From contig NC_061510.1 of assembly GCF_022539505.1 (NCBI RefSeq), positions 392,938,249 through 393,002,248 on the forward strand: 64,000 nucleotides of DNA, given 5' to 3'. Each line of letters starts with the position of its first letter. Positions within the stretch are counted from its first letter, which is position 1. The notes under the pieces are model-generated. The model made no database searches. It saw only the letters and a list, made by a program, of their open reading frames with translations, and had not been told where the DNA came from. The DNA comes from Lolium rigidum. Lineage: Eukaryota > Streptophyta > Magnoliopsida > Poales > Poaceae. This document shows positions 22,344-34,660 of the stretch, piece by piece. The position numbers were made by a program, and so were the translations under genes.

Positions 22344-23944
22344 TGATACGTCCCAAACGTATCTATAATTTCTTATGTTCCATGCTACTTTTATGATGAT
22401 ACTCACATGTTTTATACACATTATATGTCATTATTATGCATTTTCCGGCACTAACCTATTGACGAGATGCCGAAGAGCCAGTTGCTGTTTTCTGCTGTTT
22501 TTGGTTTCAGAAATCCTAGTAAGAAAATATTCTCGGAATTGGACGAAATCAATGCCCAGGGTCCTATTTTTCCACGAAGCTTCCAGAAGACCGGAGGAGA
22601 CACGAAGTGGGGCCACGAGGCGACGACACGCCAGGGCGGCGCGGCCCAGGCCCTGGCCGCGCAGCCCTAGCGTGTGGGTCCCCCGTGACGCCTCCTGACC
22701 TGCCCTTCCGTCTACTTAAAGCCTTCGTCGCGAATACCTCAGTACCGAGAGCCACGATACGGAAAACCTTCCAGAGACGCCGCCGCCGCCAATCCCATCT
22801 CGGGGGATTCAGGAGATCGCCTCCGGCACCCTGCCGGAGAGGGGAATCATCTCCCGGAAGACTCTACACCGCCATGGCCGCCTCCGGAGTGATGTGTGAG
22901 TAGTTCACCCCTGGACTATGGGTCCATAGCAGTAGCTAGATGGTTGTCTTCTCCTCATTGTGCTATCATGTTAGATCTTGTGAGCTGCCTATCATGATCA
23001 AGATCATCTATTTGTAATCCTACATGTTGTGTTTGTTGGGATCCGATGAATATTGAATACTATGTCAAGTTGATTATCAATCTATCATATATGTTGTTTA
23101 TGTTCTTGCATGCTCTCCGTTGCTAGTAGAGGCTCCGGCCAAGTTGATACTTGTGACTCCAAGAGGGAGTATTTATGCTCGATAGTGGGTTCATGCCTCC
23201 ATTAAATCTGGGACGAGTGACGTAAAGTTCTAAGGTTGTGGATGTGCTCGTTGCCACTAGGGATAAAACATCGATGCTTTTTCTAAGGATATTTGTGTTG
23301 ATTACATTACGCACCATACTTAATGCAATTGTCCGTTGTTTGCAACTTAATACCGGAAGGGGTTCGGATGATAACCTCGAAGGTGGACTTTTTAGGCATA
23401 GATGCATGTCGGATAGCGGTCTATGTACTTTGTCGTAATGCCCTGATTAAATCTCATAGTTCTCATCATGATATATGTATGTGCATTGTTATGCCTTCTT
23501 TATTTGTCAATTGCCCAACTGTAATTTGTTCACCCAACATCTGTTTATCTTATGGGAGAGACACCACTAGTGAACTGTGGACCCCGGTCCAATTCTTTAC
23601 ATCTGAAATACAATCTACTGCAATTGTTCTTTATTGTTCTTCGCATACAACCATCATCATCCACACTATACATCTAATCCTTTGTTTACAGCAAGCCGGT
23701 GAGATTGACAACCTCACTGTTACGTTGGGGCAAAGTACTTTGATTGTGTTGTGCAGGTTCCACGTTGGCGCCGGAATCCCTGGTGTTGCGCCGCACTACA
23801 CTCCGCCACCAACAACCTTCACGTGATCCTTGACTCCTACTGGTTCGATAAACCTTGGTTTCTTACTGAGGGAAAACTTGCTACTGTACGTATCACACCT
23901 TCCTCTTGGGGTTCCCAACGGACGTGTGTCAACTGCACGCATCA
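22344..23944 (+). repeat. 3' LTR of B
   Basis: 1,601 bases, near-identical to the 5' LTR, same termini. Confidence 0.95.
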
Positions 23945-23949
23945 GTAAG
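23945..23949 (+). repeat. Target site duplication of B, right copy (GTAAG)
   Basis: Identical to 15767-15771. Confidence 0.95.
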
Positions 23950-24512
23950 CAACAGATGATTTTCAAAAAAAAAATCGATCTTTACCTGTTGTTCCATGTC
24001 GACAGATTTCTGCACTATTTGCATTCACCTCTTAAATCTCTTTCTTTTTGAGTTCTTGTGACCAAGGAGCTTTTTGAAATTTTGCTACAGTATCTTATGA
24101 TTTAATAGATGTTTGATATATGTTAATACTTAACTCAAGTGGATTTGTTTATTTTGACTGTACTAATGCTGCTAATGAAGAATTGTGTGAAGTTTTGTAT
24201 GAAGGAAAGTTTTCAAGTGTAGGGAAAGAAGAATGATGTGATGAGATGAAGAATGGACAAAAGCTCAAGCTTGGAGATTCCCCTGCACCCCAATACATAT
24301 TCAAGAGGTACAAGCGTCAAAGCTTGGGGATGCCCAATGCATCCCCTCTTCATCGACAAAGAACAGGTCATCTCTCTATGCGCTATATTTTTATTGCTTC
24401 ATACGCCATGTGTTGTTCTTGGAGCATCTTTATTTTTGTTTTTGTTTTGTTTTGTTTTGTTTGCTGCAGCATATGTTGGATTCCGGTACATTTGTTTTGG
24501 AGAAACACCCGC
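23950..24512 (+). other. A2 3' noncoding region, second piece
   Basis: No gene. It is collinear with A1 at about 10120-10660. It includes AAAGCTTGGGGATGCCC near 24319 and a TTTTG-rich run near 24436-24462. Cut by solo LTR D; continues at 34666. Confidence 0.7.
24508..24512 (+). repeat. Target site duplication of D, left copy (CCCGC)
   Basis: CCCGC precedes D and is repeated at 34661-34665. Confidence 0.92.
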
Positions 24513-24570
24513 TGATGTGGGCATTACCCTTCGGGTAACTTGTATTGCGCTACCTCCTACGGCCCAACCA

Positions 24571-24575
24571 GGGGC
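24571..24575 (+). repeat. Target site duplication of C, left copy (GGGGC)
   Basis: GGGGC before the TG at 24576; repeated at 34175-34179. Confidence 0.94.
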
Positions 24576-25691
24576 TGATGTCTACGCACGCTTCTATTCC
24601 TGTAGACAGTGTTGGGCCTCCAAGAGCAGAGGTTTGTAGAACAGCAGCAAGTTTACAATGATCACATAAATAAATAAGTTCTCTTCTCTTATGCTACTTT
24701 CAAAGACTCTATTGTTGGATAACAAACATCATTCATTGTGTAGGGCTACGAGAGCACCCTCAAGCCGGAGTAAACAAGCTCCACAACGTCATAAAGGAAT
24801 CACACACGATGCAAACACTGTCACTGTCACACCATGGAGAGTGAATCCGTAGTTCATATTAAAGTAACTCTAGAGTACATAGTAATAGTTAACTTCATAA
24901 TCTACAAGATATCACAATCATAACCTACGCCAAGTACTACATGATGCACACACTGTCCACATTATATCATGAAGGAGGAATAGACTACTTTAATAACATC
25001 ACTAGAGTAGCACATAGTAATAGTGATACAAAGCTCATGATCACATAAAGATCACATGGGAGAGAGAGATGAACCACATAGCTACCGGTAAAGCCCTTAG
25101 CCTCGGGGGAGAACTACTCCCTCCTCATCATGGGAGACAGCAGCGGCGATGGAGATGGCGGTGGTGTCGATGGAGATGCCTTCCGGGGGCAATTCCCCGT
25201 CCTAGCGGCGTGCCGGAACAGAGACTTCTGTCCCCCGAATCTTGGCTTCGCGATGGCGGCGGCTCTCGAACTTTTCTCGTATCGTGGCTTATTGTTTTAG
25301 GGTTTTCGCGACGGAGAGTCTTTATAGGAGGAAGGGCAGCCTCGGAGGAGTCCTGGTGGAGCCACACCATAGGGGGGCGCCCCCCCTTGGCCGCGCCGCC
25401 AGGTGGGGTGGGGCCCCCAGGGCTCCCCTATGGCCCCTCTTCGGTGCTCTGGAACCTTCCGTGGAAAATAGGACCCTTGGGGTTGATTTCGTCCAATTCC
25501 GAGAATATTTCCTTTGTAGGATTTCTGAAACCAAAAACAGCACAAAACAGGAACTGGTACTTCAGCATCTCGTTAATAGGTTAGTTCCGGAAAATGCATC
25601 AAAACGATATAAAGTGTAAACAAAACATGTAGGTATTGTCATAAAACTAGCATGGAACATCAGAAATTATAGATACGTTGGAGATGTATCA
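24576..25691 (-). repeat. 3' LTR of C, with internal deletion
   Basis: 1,116 bases versus 1,432 in the 5' LTR. The difference is one 316-base deletion at 24654/24655, matching 32822-33137 of the other LTR. Otherwise the two are close to identical by eye. Confidence 0.93.
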
Positions 25692-25708
25692 AGCATCCCC
25701 AAGCTTAG
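25692..25708 (-). other. Polypurine tract of C
   Basis: On the minus strand CTAAGCTTGGGGATGCT directly before the 3' LTR, as in B. Two more copies of CTAAGCTTGGGGATGC lie at 27608-27623 and 27666-27681. Confidence 0.75.
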
Positions 25709-28314
25709 TTCCTACTCGCCCTCGAGTAGGTAAACGATAACAAGGATAATTTCTGAAGTGACATGCTACTAACATAATCTTGATCAATACTATTGTAAAG
25801 CATATGAGATGAATGCAGTGATTCGAAGAATGGGTAAAGACAATGAATAAACAACTGAGTCATATAGCAAAGACTTTTCATGAATAGTACTTTCAAGACA
25901 AGCATCAATAAGACTTGCACAGGAGTTAACTCATAAAGCAATAAATTCTTAGTAGAAAGTTTTGAAGCAACACAAAGGAAGATATAAGTTTCAGCAGCTT
26001 GCTTTCAACTTCAACATGTATATCTCATGGATAATTGTCAACACAAAGTAATATAACAAGTGCAATAGGTAAACATGTAAGAATCAATGCACACAGCTTG
26101 ACACAAGTGTTTGCTTCTAAGATAGAAAGAAGTAGGTAAACTGACTCAACATAAAGTAAAAGAAAGGCCCTTCGCAGAGGGAAGCATGGATTACTATTTT
26201 TGTGCTAGAGCTTTTCATTTTGAAAACATAGAAACAATTTTGTCAACGGTAGTAATAAATCATATGTGTTATGTATAAGACATCTTATAAGTTGCAAGTC
26301 TCATGCATAGATTACCAATAGTGCTCGCACCTTGTCATAATTAGCTTGGATTTACATGGATTATCATTGCATAACATATGTTTCAACAAAGTGTCACAAA
26401 GGGGTACCTCTATGCCGCCTGTACAAAGGTCTAAGGAGAAAGATCACATTTGATTTCTCGGTTTTGATTATTCTCAACTTAGACATCCATACCGGGACAA
26501 CATAGACAACAGGTAATGGACTCCTCTTTAATGCATAAGCATTCAACAACAGATAATATTCTCATAAGAGATTGAGGATTGATGTCCAAACTGAAACTTC
26601 CACCATGATTCATGGCTTTAGTTAGCGGCCCAATGTTCTTCTCTAACAATATGCATACGCAAACCATTTGATCATGATAAATCACCCTTACTTTAGACAA
26701 GACGAACATGCATAGAAACTCACATGATATTCAACAAAGGTGTAATAGTTGGTGGCGTCCCCAGAAACATGGTTACCGCTCAACAAGCAACTTATAAGAA
26801 ATAAGATACATAAGCTACATATTCTTTACCACGATAGTTTTTAAGGCTATTTTCCCATGAGCTATATATTGCAAAGACAAGGAATGAAATTTTAAAGGTA
26901 GCACTCAAGCAATTTACTTTGGAATGGCAGAGAAATACCACGTAGTAGGTAGGTAAGGTGGACACAAATGGCATAGTTTTTGGCTCAAGGATTTGGATGC
27001 ACGAGAAGTAATCCCTCTCAATACAAGGCTTAGGCTAGCAAGGTTGTCTGAAGCAAACTCAAGTATGAACCGGTACAGCAAAACTTACATAAGAACATAT
27101 TGCAAGCATTATAAGACTCTACGCTGTCTCCTTGTTATTCAAACACCTTAACCAGAAAATATCTAGACTCTAGAGAGACCAATCATGCAAACCAAATTTC
27201 AACAAGCTCTATGGTAGTTCTTCATTAATAGGTTTAAACTACATGATGCAAGAGTTTAAACATGATCTATTTGAGCACAACAATTTCCAAGTATCAAATT
27301 ATTCAAGACAATATACCAATTACCACATGAAGCATTTTCTGTTTCCAACCAAATAATAATGAACGAAGCAGTTTCAACCTTCGCCATGAACATTAAAAGT
27401 AAAGCTAAGAACACCAGTGTTCATATGAACGAGCGGAGCGTGTCTCTCTCCCACATAAGCATGAATTTATTCAGAGAATGAAAATAAAAAAACGAAAATA
27501 AAAGCACACAAACGCTCCAAGTAAAGTACATAAGATGTGACGGAATAAAAATATAGTTTCACTAGAGGTGACCTGATAATTTGTCGATGAAGAAGGGGAT
27601 GCCTTGGGCATCCCCAAGCTTAGATGCTTGAGTCTTCTTGAAATATGCAGGGATGAACCACGGGGGCATCCCCAAGCTTAGACTTTTCACTCTTCTTGAT
27701 CATATTGTATCATCCTCCTCTCTTGACCCTTGAAAACTTCCTCCACACCAAACTCAAAACAAACTCATTAGAGGGTTAGTGCATAATAAAAAATTCACGT
27801 ATTCAGAGGTGAAACAATCATTCTTAACACTTCTGGACATTGCTCAAAGCTACTGAAAGTTAATGGAACAAAAAAATCCATTCAACATAGCAAAAGAGGC
27901 AATGCGAAATAAAAGGCAGAATCTGTCAAAACAGAACAGTACTTAAAGACGAATTTTTTAGAGGCACTGGACTTGCTCAGATGAAAAAGCTCAAATTGAA
28001 TGAAAGTTGCGTACATATCTGAGGATCACGCACGTAAATTGGCAGATTTTTCTGAGTTATCTACAGAAGGGGCTGCTCAAATTCGTGACAGTAAGAATTC
28101 TATTTCTGCGCAGTAATCCAAATCTAGTATCAACCTTACTATCAAAGACTTTACTTGGCACAACAATGCAATAAAATAAAGATAAGGAGAGGTTGCTATA
28201 GTAGTAACAACTTCCAAGACACAACAAAACAGTAGCAAAATAAAAACATGGGTTATCTCTCAAGAAGTGCTTTCTTTATAGCCATTACGATGGGCTCAGC
28301 AATTTTAATGATGC
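25709..28314 (-). other. C 3' noncoding region
   Basis: No supported gene. It runs collinear with B 19790-22326 read in the opposite orientation, including both internal polypurine-like motifs. Short open frames here are unconserved between copies. Confidence 0.75.
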
Positions 28315-29010
28315 TCACATAAGGATGAGAGTTGAAGCAAAGAGAGCATCAAAAAGCAAGTATGAAACAAATTTAAGCCTAACCCACTTCCTATGAAAAG
28401 GAGTCTTGTACACAAATAAATTCATGTAGAACAAAGTGACAAGCATAGGAAGATAAAACACAAGTAACTTCAAAATTTTTAGCATAAAGAGGGGAAACTT
28501 AACATTATTAAGATGCATATAACCATGTTTCCCTCTCTCATAATAAATTTCAGTAGCATCATGAACAAACTCAACAATATAACTATCACATAGAGTATTC
28601 TTATTCACATGCATAAAAGTATCATTACTCTCCACATAAGCATAATCAATTTTATTAGTAATAGTGGGAGCAAATTCAACAAAGTAGCTATCATTATTAT
28701 TCTCATCACCATAATCATCAAATATAGGAGGCATAGTATAATCATAATAAACTTTATCCTCCATAGTAGGTGGCACCAAAATACCACTATCATTATAATC
28801 ATCATAAGTGGGAGGCAAAGTATCATCAAAGTAAATTTTCTCCTCCATGCTTGGGGGACTAAAAATATCATGCTCATCAAAACAAGCTTCCCCAAGCTTA
28901 GAATTTTCCATAGCATTAGCAACAATGGTGTTCAAAGCATTCATACTAATAACATTGGCATTATCATGCATATAAAGTTCCATAGGTTTTTTAATTTTCT
29001 CTTCAAACAT
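28315..29010 (-). CDS. Small acidic, hydrophobic-tailed protein of element C (231 aa)
   Basis: Function not recognised. From ATG 29010 the protein starts MFEEKIKKPMELYMHDNANV, continues KLGEACFDEHDIFSPPSMEE, and has two repeated Pro/Asp/Tyr units (TLPPTYDDYNDSG and TMPPIFDDYGDENN). YFVEFAPTITNKIDYAYVES and CDSYIVEFVHDATEIYYERG follow, then LFMLKILKLLVFYLPMLVTL, long enough for one membrane span, and a basic tail (HRKWVRLKF). The homologue in A1 (1979-2462 plus 9670-9812) keeps the same plan. The frame is intact in C. Env-like proteins exist in Athila-related elements and also have membrane segments, but nothing here shows homology to them. Alternatives are a degraded pol remnant or an accessory protein. 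Confidence 0.6.
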   Translation of the reverse strand: MFEEKIKKPMELYMHDNANVISMNALNTIVANAMENSKLGEACFDEHDIFSPPSMEEKIYFDDTLPPTYDDYNDSGILVPPTMEDKVYYDYTMPPIFDDYGDENNNDSYFVEFAPTITNKIDYAYVESNDTFMHVNKNTLCDSYIVEFVHDATEIYYERGKHGYMHLNNVKFPLFMLKILKLLVFYLPMLVTLFYMNLFVYKTPFHRKWVRLKFVSYLLFDALFASTLILM

Positions 29011-29030
29011 CTCATGTCCTAACTCAAGAT

Positions 29031-29035
29031 AGATA
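29031..29035 (+). repeat. Target site duplication of the Angela-like LTR, left copy (AGATA)
   Basis: AGATA before TGTTGGAG at 29036; repeated at 32536-32540. Confidence 0.93.
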
Positions 29036-29557
29036 TGTTGGAGATATGCCCAAGAGGCAATAATAAAAGTGGTTATTATATATCTTTATGTTTATGATAA
29101 ATGTTTATATACCATGCTATAATTGTATTAACCGAAACATTGATACATGTGTGTTATGTAAACAACAATGAGTCCCTAGTAAGCCTCTTAACTAGCTTGT
29201 TGATTAATAGATGATTAGTTTCATAATCATGAACATTGGATGTTATTAATAACAAGATTATATCATTATATGAATGATGTAATGGACATACCCATTTAAG
29301 CGTAGCATAAGATCACGTCATTAAGTTATTTGCTATAAGCTTTCGATACATAGTTACCTAGTACTTTCGACCATGAGATCATGTAAATCACTTATACATG
29401 AAAGGTACTTTGATTACATCAAACGCCACTGCGTAAATGGGTGGTTATAAAGGTGGCATTAAGTATCCGGAAAGTATGAGTTGAGGCATATGGATCAACA
29501 GTGGGATTTGTCCATCCCGATGACGGATAGATATACTCTGGGCCCTCTCGGTGGAAT

Positions 29558-29562
29558 GTCGT
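29558..29562 (+). repeat. Target site duplication of S2, left copy (GTCGT)
   Basis: GTCGT before S2 and again at 31288-31292. Confidence 0.93.
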
Positions 29563-31287
29563 TGATGTCTACGGGTGCTTCTATTCTTGTAGACAGTGTT
29601 GGGCCTCCAAGAGCAGAGGTTTGTAGAACAGCAGCAAGTTTCCCTTAAGTGGATCACCCAAGGTTTATCGAACTCAGGGAGGAAGAGGACAAAGATATCC
29701 CTCTCAAGCAACCCTGCAACCACAAAGCAAGAAGTCTCTTGTGTCCCCAACACACCTAATAGGTGCACTAGTTCGGCAAAGAGATAGTGAAATACAGGTG
29801 GTATGAATAAATGCGAGCGAGTAGCAACGGCACCCGTAAAAGTGCTTTGCTGTCCAGGATCGGCGTGTGGTTGATGGTGGTAATATTGCAGGAGGTATAG
29901 ATGCAGTAAAACAAGTAAACAAACAGCGATAGCAGTATTTAGGAACAAGGCCTAGGGATCATACTTTCAGTAGTGGACACTCTCAACATTGATCACATAA
30001 CAGAATAAATAGATAGATGCTAGACTCTACACCCTCTTGTTGGATGATGAACACCACTAACTGTGTAGGATTACACGAACCCTCAATGCCGGAGTTAACA
30101 AGCTCCACAATATTCAATGTTCATATTTAAATAACCTTAGAGTGCATGACAGATCAACATAACCAAACCAAGTACTAACATAGCATGCACACTCGTCACC
30201 TTCACGCTACGAAAGGAGGCATAGATCACATCAATACCATCATAGCAATAGTTAACTTCATAATCTACAAGAGATCACAATCATAGCCTACGCCAAGTAC
30301 TACACGATGCACACACTCGTCACCATTACACCGTGCAGGAGGAATAAACTACTTTAATAACATCACTAGAGTAGCACACAGATATATTGTGATACAAAAC
30401 ACATTGCAATCATAAAGAGATATAAATAAGCACTTCACTATGCCATTCATAACAGTGAATAAGTATTCTGTAAAATATAGCTTAAGAGACCCACACGGTG
30501 CACACACTCGTCACCTTTACACACGTGGGACAAGGAGTCTCCGGAGATCACATAAGTAAAATCCACTTGACTAGCACAATGACATCTAGATTACAAGCAT
30601 CATCATATGAATCTCAATCATGTAAGGCAGCTCATGAGATTATTGTATTGAAGCACATAGGAGAGAGATTAACCACATAGCTACCGGTACAGCCCCGAGC
30701 CTCGATGGAGAACTACTCCCTCCTCATGGGAGACAAGCAGCGTTGATGGAGATGGCGGTGGTGTCGATGGAGGAGCCTTCCGGGGCACTTCCCCGTCCCG
30801 GCGGCGTGCCGGAACGAGACTCCTGTCCCCCGGATCTTGGCTTCGCGATGGCGGCGGCTGCGGAAGGTTTTCTCCGGTTTCGTCGAACGTGGTAGGGTTT
30901 TCGCGACGGAGACCTTAAGTAGGCGGAAGGGCAGCCTCGGAGGGGCCTGGTGGGCCCACAAACTAGGGGGCGCGACCCCCCTCCGGCCGCGCCGGGGTGT
31001 TGTGTGGGGCCCCCGTGGCTCCCCTCCGGCGGCTCTCGGGTGTTCCGGAAGCTTCGTCCAATTATAAGACTCGGGCGTTGATTTCGTCCAATTCCGAGAA
31101 TATTTCCTTACTAGGATTTCTGAAACCAAAAACAGCGAGAAAACAAGAATCGGCCCTTCGGCATCTCGTCAATAGGTTAGTTCCAGAAAACGCATAAATA
31201 TGACATAAAGTATGTATAAAACATGTAGATATCATTAATAATGTGGCATGGAACATAAGAAATTATCGATACGTCGGAGACGTATCA
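29563..31287 (-). repeat. Solo LTR S2 (Gypsy, minus strand)
   Basis: 1,725 bases. On the minus strand it starts TGATACGTCTCCGACGTATC and ends GTAGACATCA, the same termini as the C and J LTRs. It has GTCGT on both sides and no internal sequence. It is the youngest layer of the nest by position. Confidence 0.93.
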
Positions 31288-31292
31288 GTCGT
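31288..31292 (+). repeat. Target site duplication of S2, right copy (GTCGT)
   Basis: Identical to 29558-29562. Confidence 0.93.
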
Positions 31293-32535
31293 CTAAATAG
31301 CTTGCAAGCATATGAATAGTTCATAAGAGACCACATACCACGCTACGAGTAAAGAGTATTGTCAGGAGACGAGGTTGAACAAGGTATAGAGAGATACCGA
31401 TGATCAAACCTCGGACAAGTAAAATATCGCGTGACAAAGGGAATTGGTATCGTATGTGAATGGTTCATTCGATCACTAAGTCATCGTTGAATATGTGGGA
31501 GCCATTATGGATCTCTAGATCCCGCTATTGTTTATTGGTCGGAGAGAGTTCTCAACCATGTCCACATAGTTCGCGAACCGTAGGGTGACACACTTAAGGT
31601 TTGATGTCGTATTAGTAGAACTTGAATATGGAATGGAGTTCGAAGTATTGTTTGAAGTCTCGGATGGGATCCCGGACATCACGAGGAGTTACGGAATGGT
31701 CCGGAGAATAAGATTCATATATAGGAAGTCATTTTGTAAGTTTGAAAATGATCCGGTGCATTTATGGAAGGTTCTAGAAGGTTCTAGAAAAGTCCGGAAG
31801 AAATCACTTTGGAAGGCGGAGTCCCGGAGGGACTCCACCACCCATGGCCGGCCAACCCTAGAGGGGTGGAGTCCCAGGTGGACTCCACCTAAGGTGGCCG
31901 GCCACCCCCCTCATGGAAGGGTAGGAGTCCCACTTGAGGTGGGAATCCCACCTTGGGTAGGTTTCCCTACACATGGAAGGTTTTGGGTTGGGGTCTTATT
32001 CGAAGACTTGTAGTCCAACACTTGGGGGTTCCACCTATATAATGAGGGGCCAAGGGAGGGGGCCGGCCACCACAACACCACCACCTTGGCCGCACCCCAA
32101 GGAGGCCGGCCACCCCCTCTCCCGAAACCCTAGCCGCCCCACTCCTCCCCTCTCCCGCAACGCTTAGCGAAGCTCCGCCGGAGATCTCCATCGCCACCGC
32201 CACCACGCCGTCGTGCTGCCGGATTCAAGGAGGAGCTACTACTTCCGCTGCCCGCTGGAACGGGGAGGTGGACGTCGTCTTCATCAACACCGAACGTGTG
32301 ACCGAGTACGGAGGTGCTGCCCGATTGTGGCACCGTCAAGATCTTCTACGCGCTTTTGAAAGCGGCAAGTGATCGTCTACCGCAGCAACAAGAGCCCCAT
32401 CTTGTAGGCTTTGAAAATCTTCAAGGGTGAGTCTCGTTCATCCCCTCGTTGCTCTCGTCTTCTAGATTGCATCTTGGCTTGGATTGCGTTCTCGCGGTAG
32501 GAAAATTTTTGTTTTCTATGCAACGAATCACTACA

Positions 32536-32540
32536 AGATA
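32536..32540 (+). repeat. Target site duplication of the Angela-like LTR, right copy (AGATA)
   Basis: Identical to 29031-29035. Confidence 0.93.
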
Positions 32541-32714
32541 CTATAAAGATCTCTCATATTTTTGTTGTTTTCCATTAAGCCTAACTAGTGTAAACAAGAA
32601 ACAAAAAGATGCAATTGCAGGATCTAAAGGAAATAGCTTCGAGCACTCACACACCGGCAACAATTCTAGGAAATAGCTTAGTAGTCGGAGGATGTGAATA
32701 CCTTTTACCTTACC

Positions 32715-32732
32715 TCCCCGGCAACGGCGCCA
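32715..32732 (-). other. tRNA-Asp primer-binding site of C
   Basis: The minus strand reads TGGCGCCGTTGCCGGGGA, a perfect 18-base complement to the 3' end of plant tRNA-Asp(GUC), ten bases after the 5' LTR end. Confidence 0.9.
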
Positions 32733-32742
32733 GAAAATAGCT

Positions 32743-34174
32743 TGATGTCTACGCACGCTTCTATTCCTGTAGACAGTGTTGGGCCTCCAAGAGTAGAGGT
32801 TTGTAGAACAGCAACAAGTTTCCCTTAAGTGAATCACCCAAGGTTTATCGAACTCAGGGCGGTAGAGGTCAAAGATATCCCTCTCAAGCAACCCTGCAAT
32901 TACGATACAAGAAGTCTCTTGTGTCCCCAACACACCTAATACACTTGTCAGATGTATAGGTGCACTAGTTCGGCGAAGAGATAGTAAGATGCAAGTGATA
33001 TGGATGAATATGAGTGGTAATAGCAATCTGAAATAATGATGGCAGCAAGCAAACATGTAACAGAACTTGTTGGAAATGGAGTTTCAATGCTTAGAAACAA
33101 GGCCTAGGGATCATACTTTCACTAGTGGACACTCTCAACAATGATCACATAAATAAATAAGTTCTCTTCTCTTATGCAACTTTCAAAGACTCTATTGTTG
33201 GATAACAAACACCATTCATTGTGTAGAGCTACGAGAGCACCCTCAAGCCGGAGTAAACAAGCTCCACAACGTCATAAAGGAATCACACACGATGCAAACA
33301 CTGTCACTGTCACACCATGGAGAGTGAATCCGTAGTTCATATTAAAGTAACTCTAGAGTACATAGTAATAGTTAACTTCATAATCTACAAGAGATCACAA
33401 TCATAACCTACGCCAAGTACTACATGATGCACACACTCGTCCACATTACATCATGAAGGAGGAATAGACTACTTTAATAACATCACTAGAGTAGCACATA
33501 GTAATAGTGATACAAAGCTCATGATCACATAAAGATCACATGGGAGAGAGAGATGAACCACATAGCTACCGGTAAAGCCCTTAGCCTCGGGGGAGAACTA
33601 CTCCCTCCTCATCATGGGAGACAGCAGCGGCGATGGAGATGGTGGTGGTGTTGATGGAGATGCCTTCCGGGGGCAATTCCCCGTCCCGGCGGCGTGCCGG
33701 AACAGAGACTTCTGTCCCCCGAATCTTGGCTTCGCGATGGCGGCGGCTCTCGAACTTTTCTCGTATCGTGGCTTATTGTTTTAGGGTTTTCGCGATGAAG
33801 AGTCTTTATAGTCGGAAGGGCAGCCTCGGAGGAGTCCTGGTGGAGCCACACCATAGGGGGGCGCCCCCCCTTGGCCGCGCCGCCAGGTGGGGTGGGCCCC
33901 CGTGGCTTCCCTCTGGCCACTCTTCGGTGCTCTGGAACCTTCCGTGGAAAATAGGACCCTGGGCGTTAATTTCGTCCAATTCCGAGAATATTTCCTTTGT
34001 AGGATTTCTGAAACCAAAAACAGCACAAAACAGGAACTAGCACTTCGGCATCTCGTTAATAGGTTAGTTCCGGAAAATGCATCAAAACGATATAAAGTGT
34101 AAACAAAACATGTAGGTATTGTCATAAAACTAGCATGGAACATCAGAAATTATAGATACGTTGGAGACGTATCA
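32743..34174 (-). repeat. 5' LTR of C
   Basis: 1,432 bases with the same ends as the 3' LTR; it keeps the 316 bases missing there. Confidence 0.94.
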
Positions 34175-34179
34175 GGGGC
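34175..34179 (+). repeat. Target site duplication of C, right copy (GGGGC)
   Basis: Identical to 24571-24575. Confidence 0.94.
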
Positions 34180-34660
34180 CCATGAAGATCATCCACCGAC
34201 CAAGGTGGGCCGCTATGTCGGTTCCCATGAAGGATTCTTGAAGGACAAGGCAAGAAGACGAAGAAACAAGGAAAGTTTAGATATAGCACTCTTTGTAATC
34301 CAGTCGTACCCGGGCAGACCTCTCGAGACCTGGCTCCCAATATAAGGGCCAGGAGAGGGGCTGTTGAGAGACACACAATCAATCCAGCCATAACCACCGT
34401 AAGTCGAGAGTTAGGTCATACACAATCCTAGCTTTTCGTCGAGTCCTTAGTCTAAGCCTTCGGCTACCCCATTGTAACCCGATATTCTCAATAATCAATA
34501 TGAGACAAGCAGGAAGTAAGGGTTTAACCTCGTCGAGGGCCCCGAACCTAGGTAAATTTCTCTCCCCGTTTGTATGTTATCCGATGTGTCGTGTTAGCCT
34601 GCAGGATTCTGTCAACCCTGAGCCCCTCAAGGTGGGCATTGCCGAGGAGTCCCCTCGACA

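Larger units (their letters stand above)
15772..23944 (+). mobile_element. Element B, complete gag-protease-only Gypsy retrotransposon
   Basis: An 8,173-base element with LTRs 15772-17374 and 22344-23944, duplication GTAAG, a tRNA-Asp primer site, one intact gag-protease ORF and a polypurine tract. The 2.6 kb between the ORF stop and the 3' LTR contains no reverse transcriptase, RNase H or integrase, so the copy is non-autonomous though structurally perfect. The two LTRs differ by eye only at scattered single bases and small indels, indicating a recent insertion relative to its host A2. The tRNA-Asp primer is common in Athila-related plant Gypsy elements; the family name was not determined. 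Confidence 0.93.
29036..32535 (+). repeat. Angela/BARE-1/WIS-like Copia solo LTR, split by S2
   Basis: Opens TGTTGGAGATATGCC and ends AATCACTACA. The sequence is the well-known LTR of the BARE-1/WIS/Angela Copia family of Triticeae relatives. Without S2 it is about 1.77 kb, the usual size of this LTR. AGATA flanks it on both sides and no internal region is present, so it is a solo LTR. A TATATAAT box lies at 32036-32043, in the position used by BARE-1 promoters. Open frames inside it are not gag. Confidence 0.93.
24576..34174 (-). mobile_element. Element C, Gypsy element with small ORF and no gag or pol
   Basis: Minus-strand element: 5' LTR 32743-34174, tRNA-Asp primer site, about 200 bases of leader, the small acidic ORF (28315-29010), the family's conserved 3' noncoding region, polypurine motif and 3' LTR 24576-25691. 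Duplication GGGGC flanks it. It has no gag, protease or reverse transcriptase. An Angela-like solo LTR (29036-32535) sits in its leader. The 3' region is collinear with that of B, so C is a second, differently reduced non-autonomous form of a related family. Confidence 0.92.
24513..34660 (+). repeat. Solo LTR D (Gypsy), split by element C
   Basis: Opens TGATGTGGGCATTACCC at 24513 and ends CCCCTCGACA at 34660. Its own sequence (24513-24575 and 34180-34660) totals 544 bases, equal within one base to the related LTRs at 44280 and 45226. It is flanked by CCCGC and has no primer site or internal region, hence a solo LTR. Element C inserted 63 bases from its start. Confidence 0.9.

Noticed and set aside
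24513..24575. A short independent LTR fragment
   Set aside because: The matching remainder and CCCGC duplication at 34180-34665 show it is the first 63 bases of solo LTR D.
28315..29010. Calling the small ORF an envelope-like gene
   Set aside because: It has one hydrophobic stretch near the C-terminus but no signal peptide and no recognised similarity to env-like proteins.
31585..32013. 142-codon frame in the Angela-like LTR
   Set aside because: Lies inside a known noncoding LTR and is not conserved as a protein.
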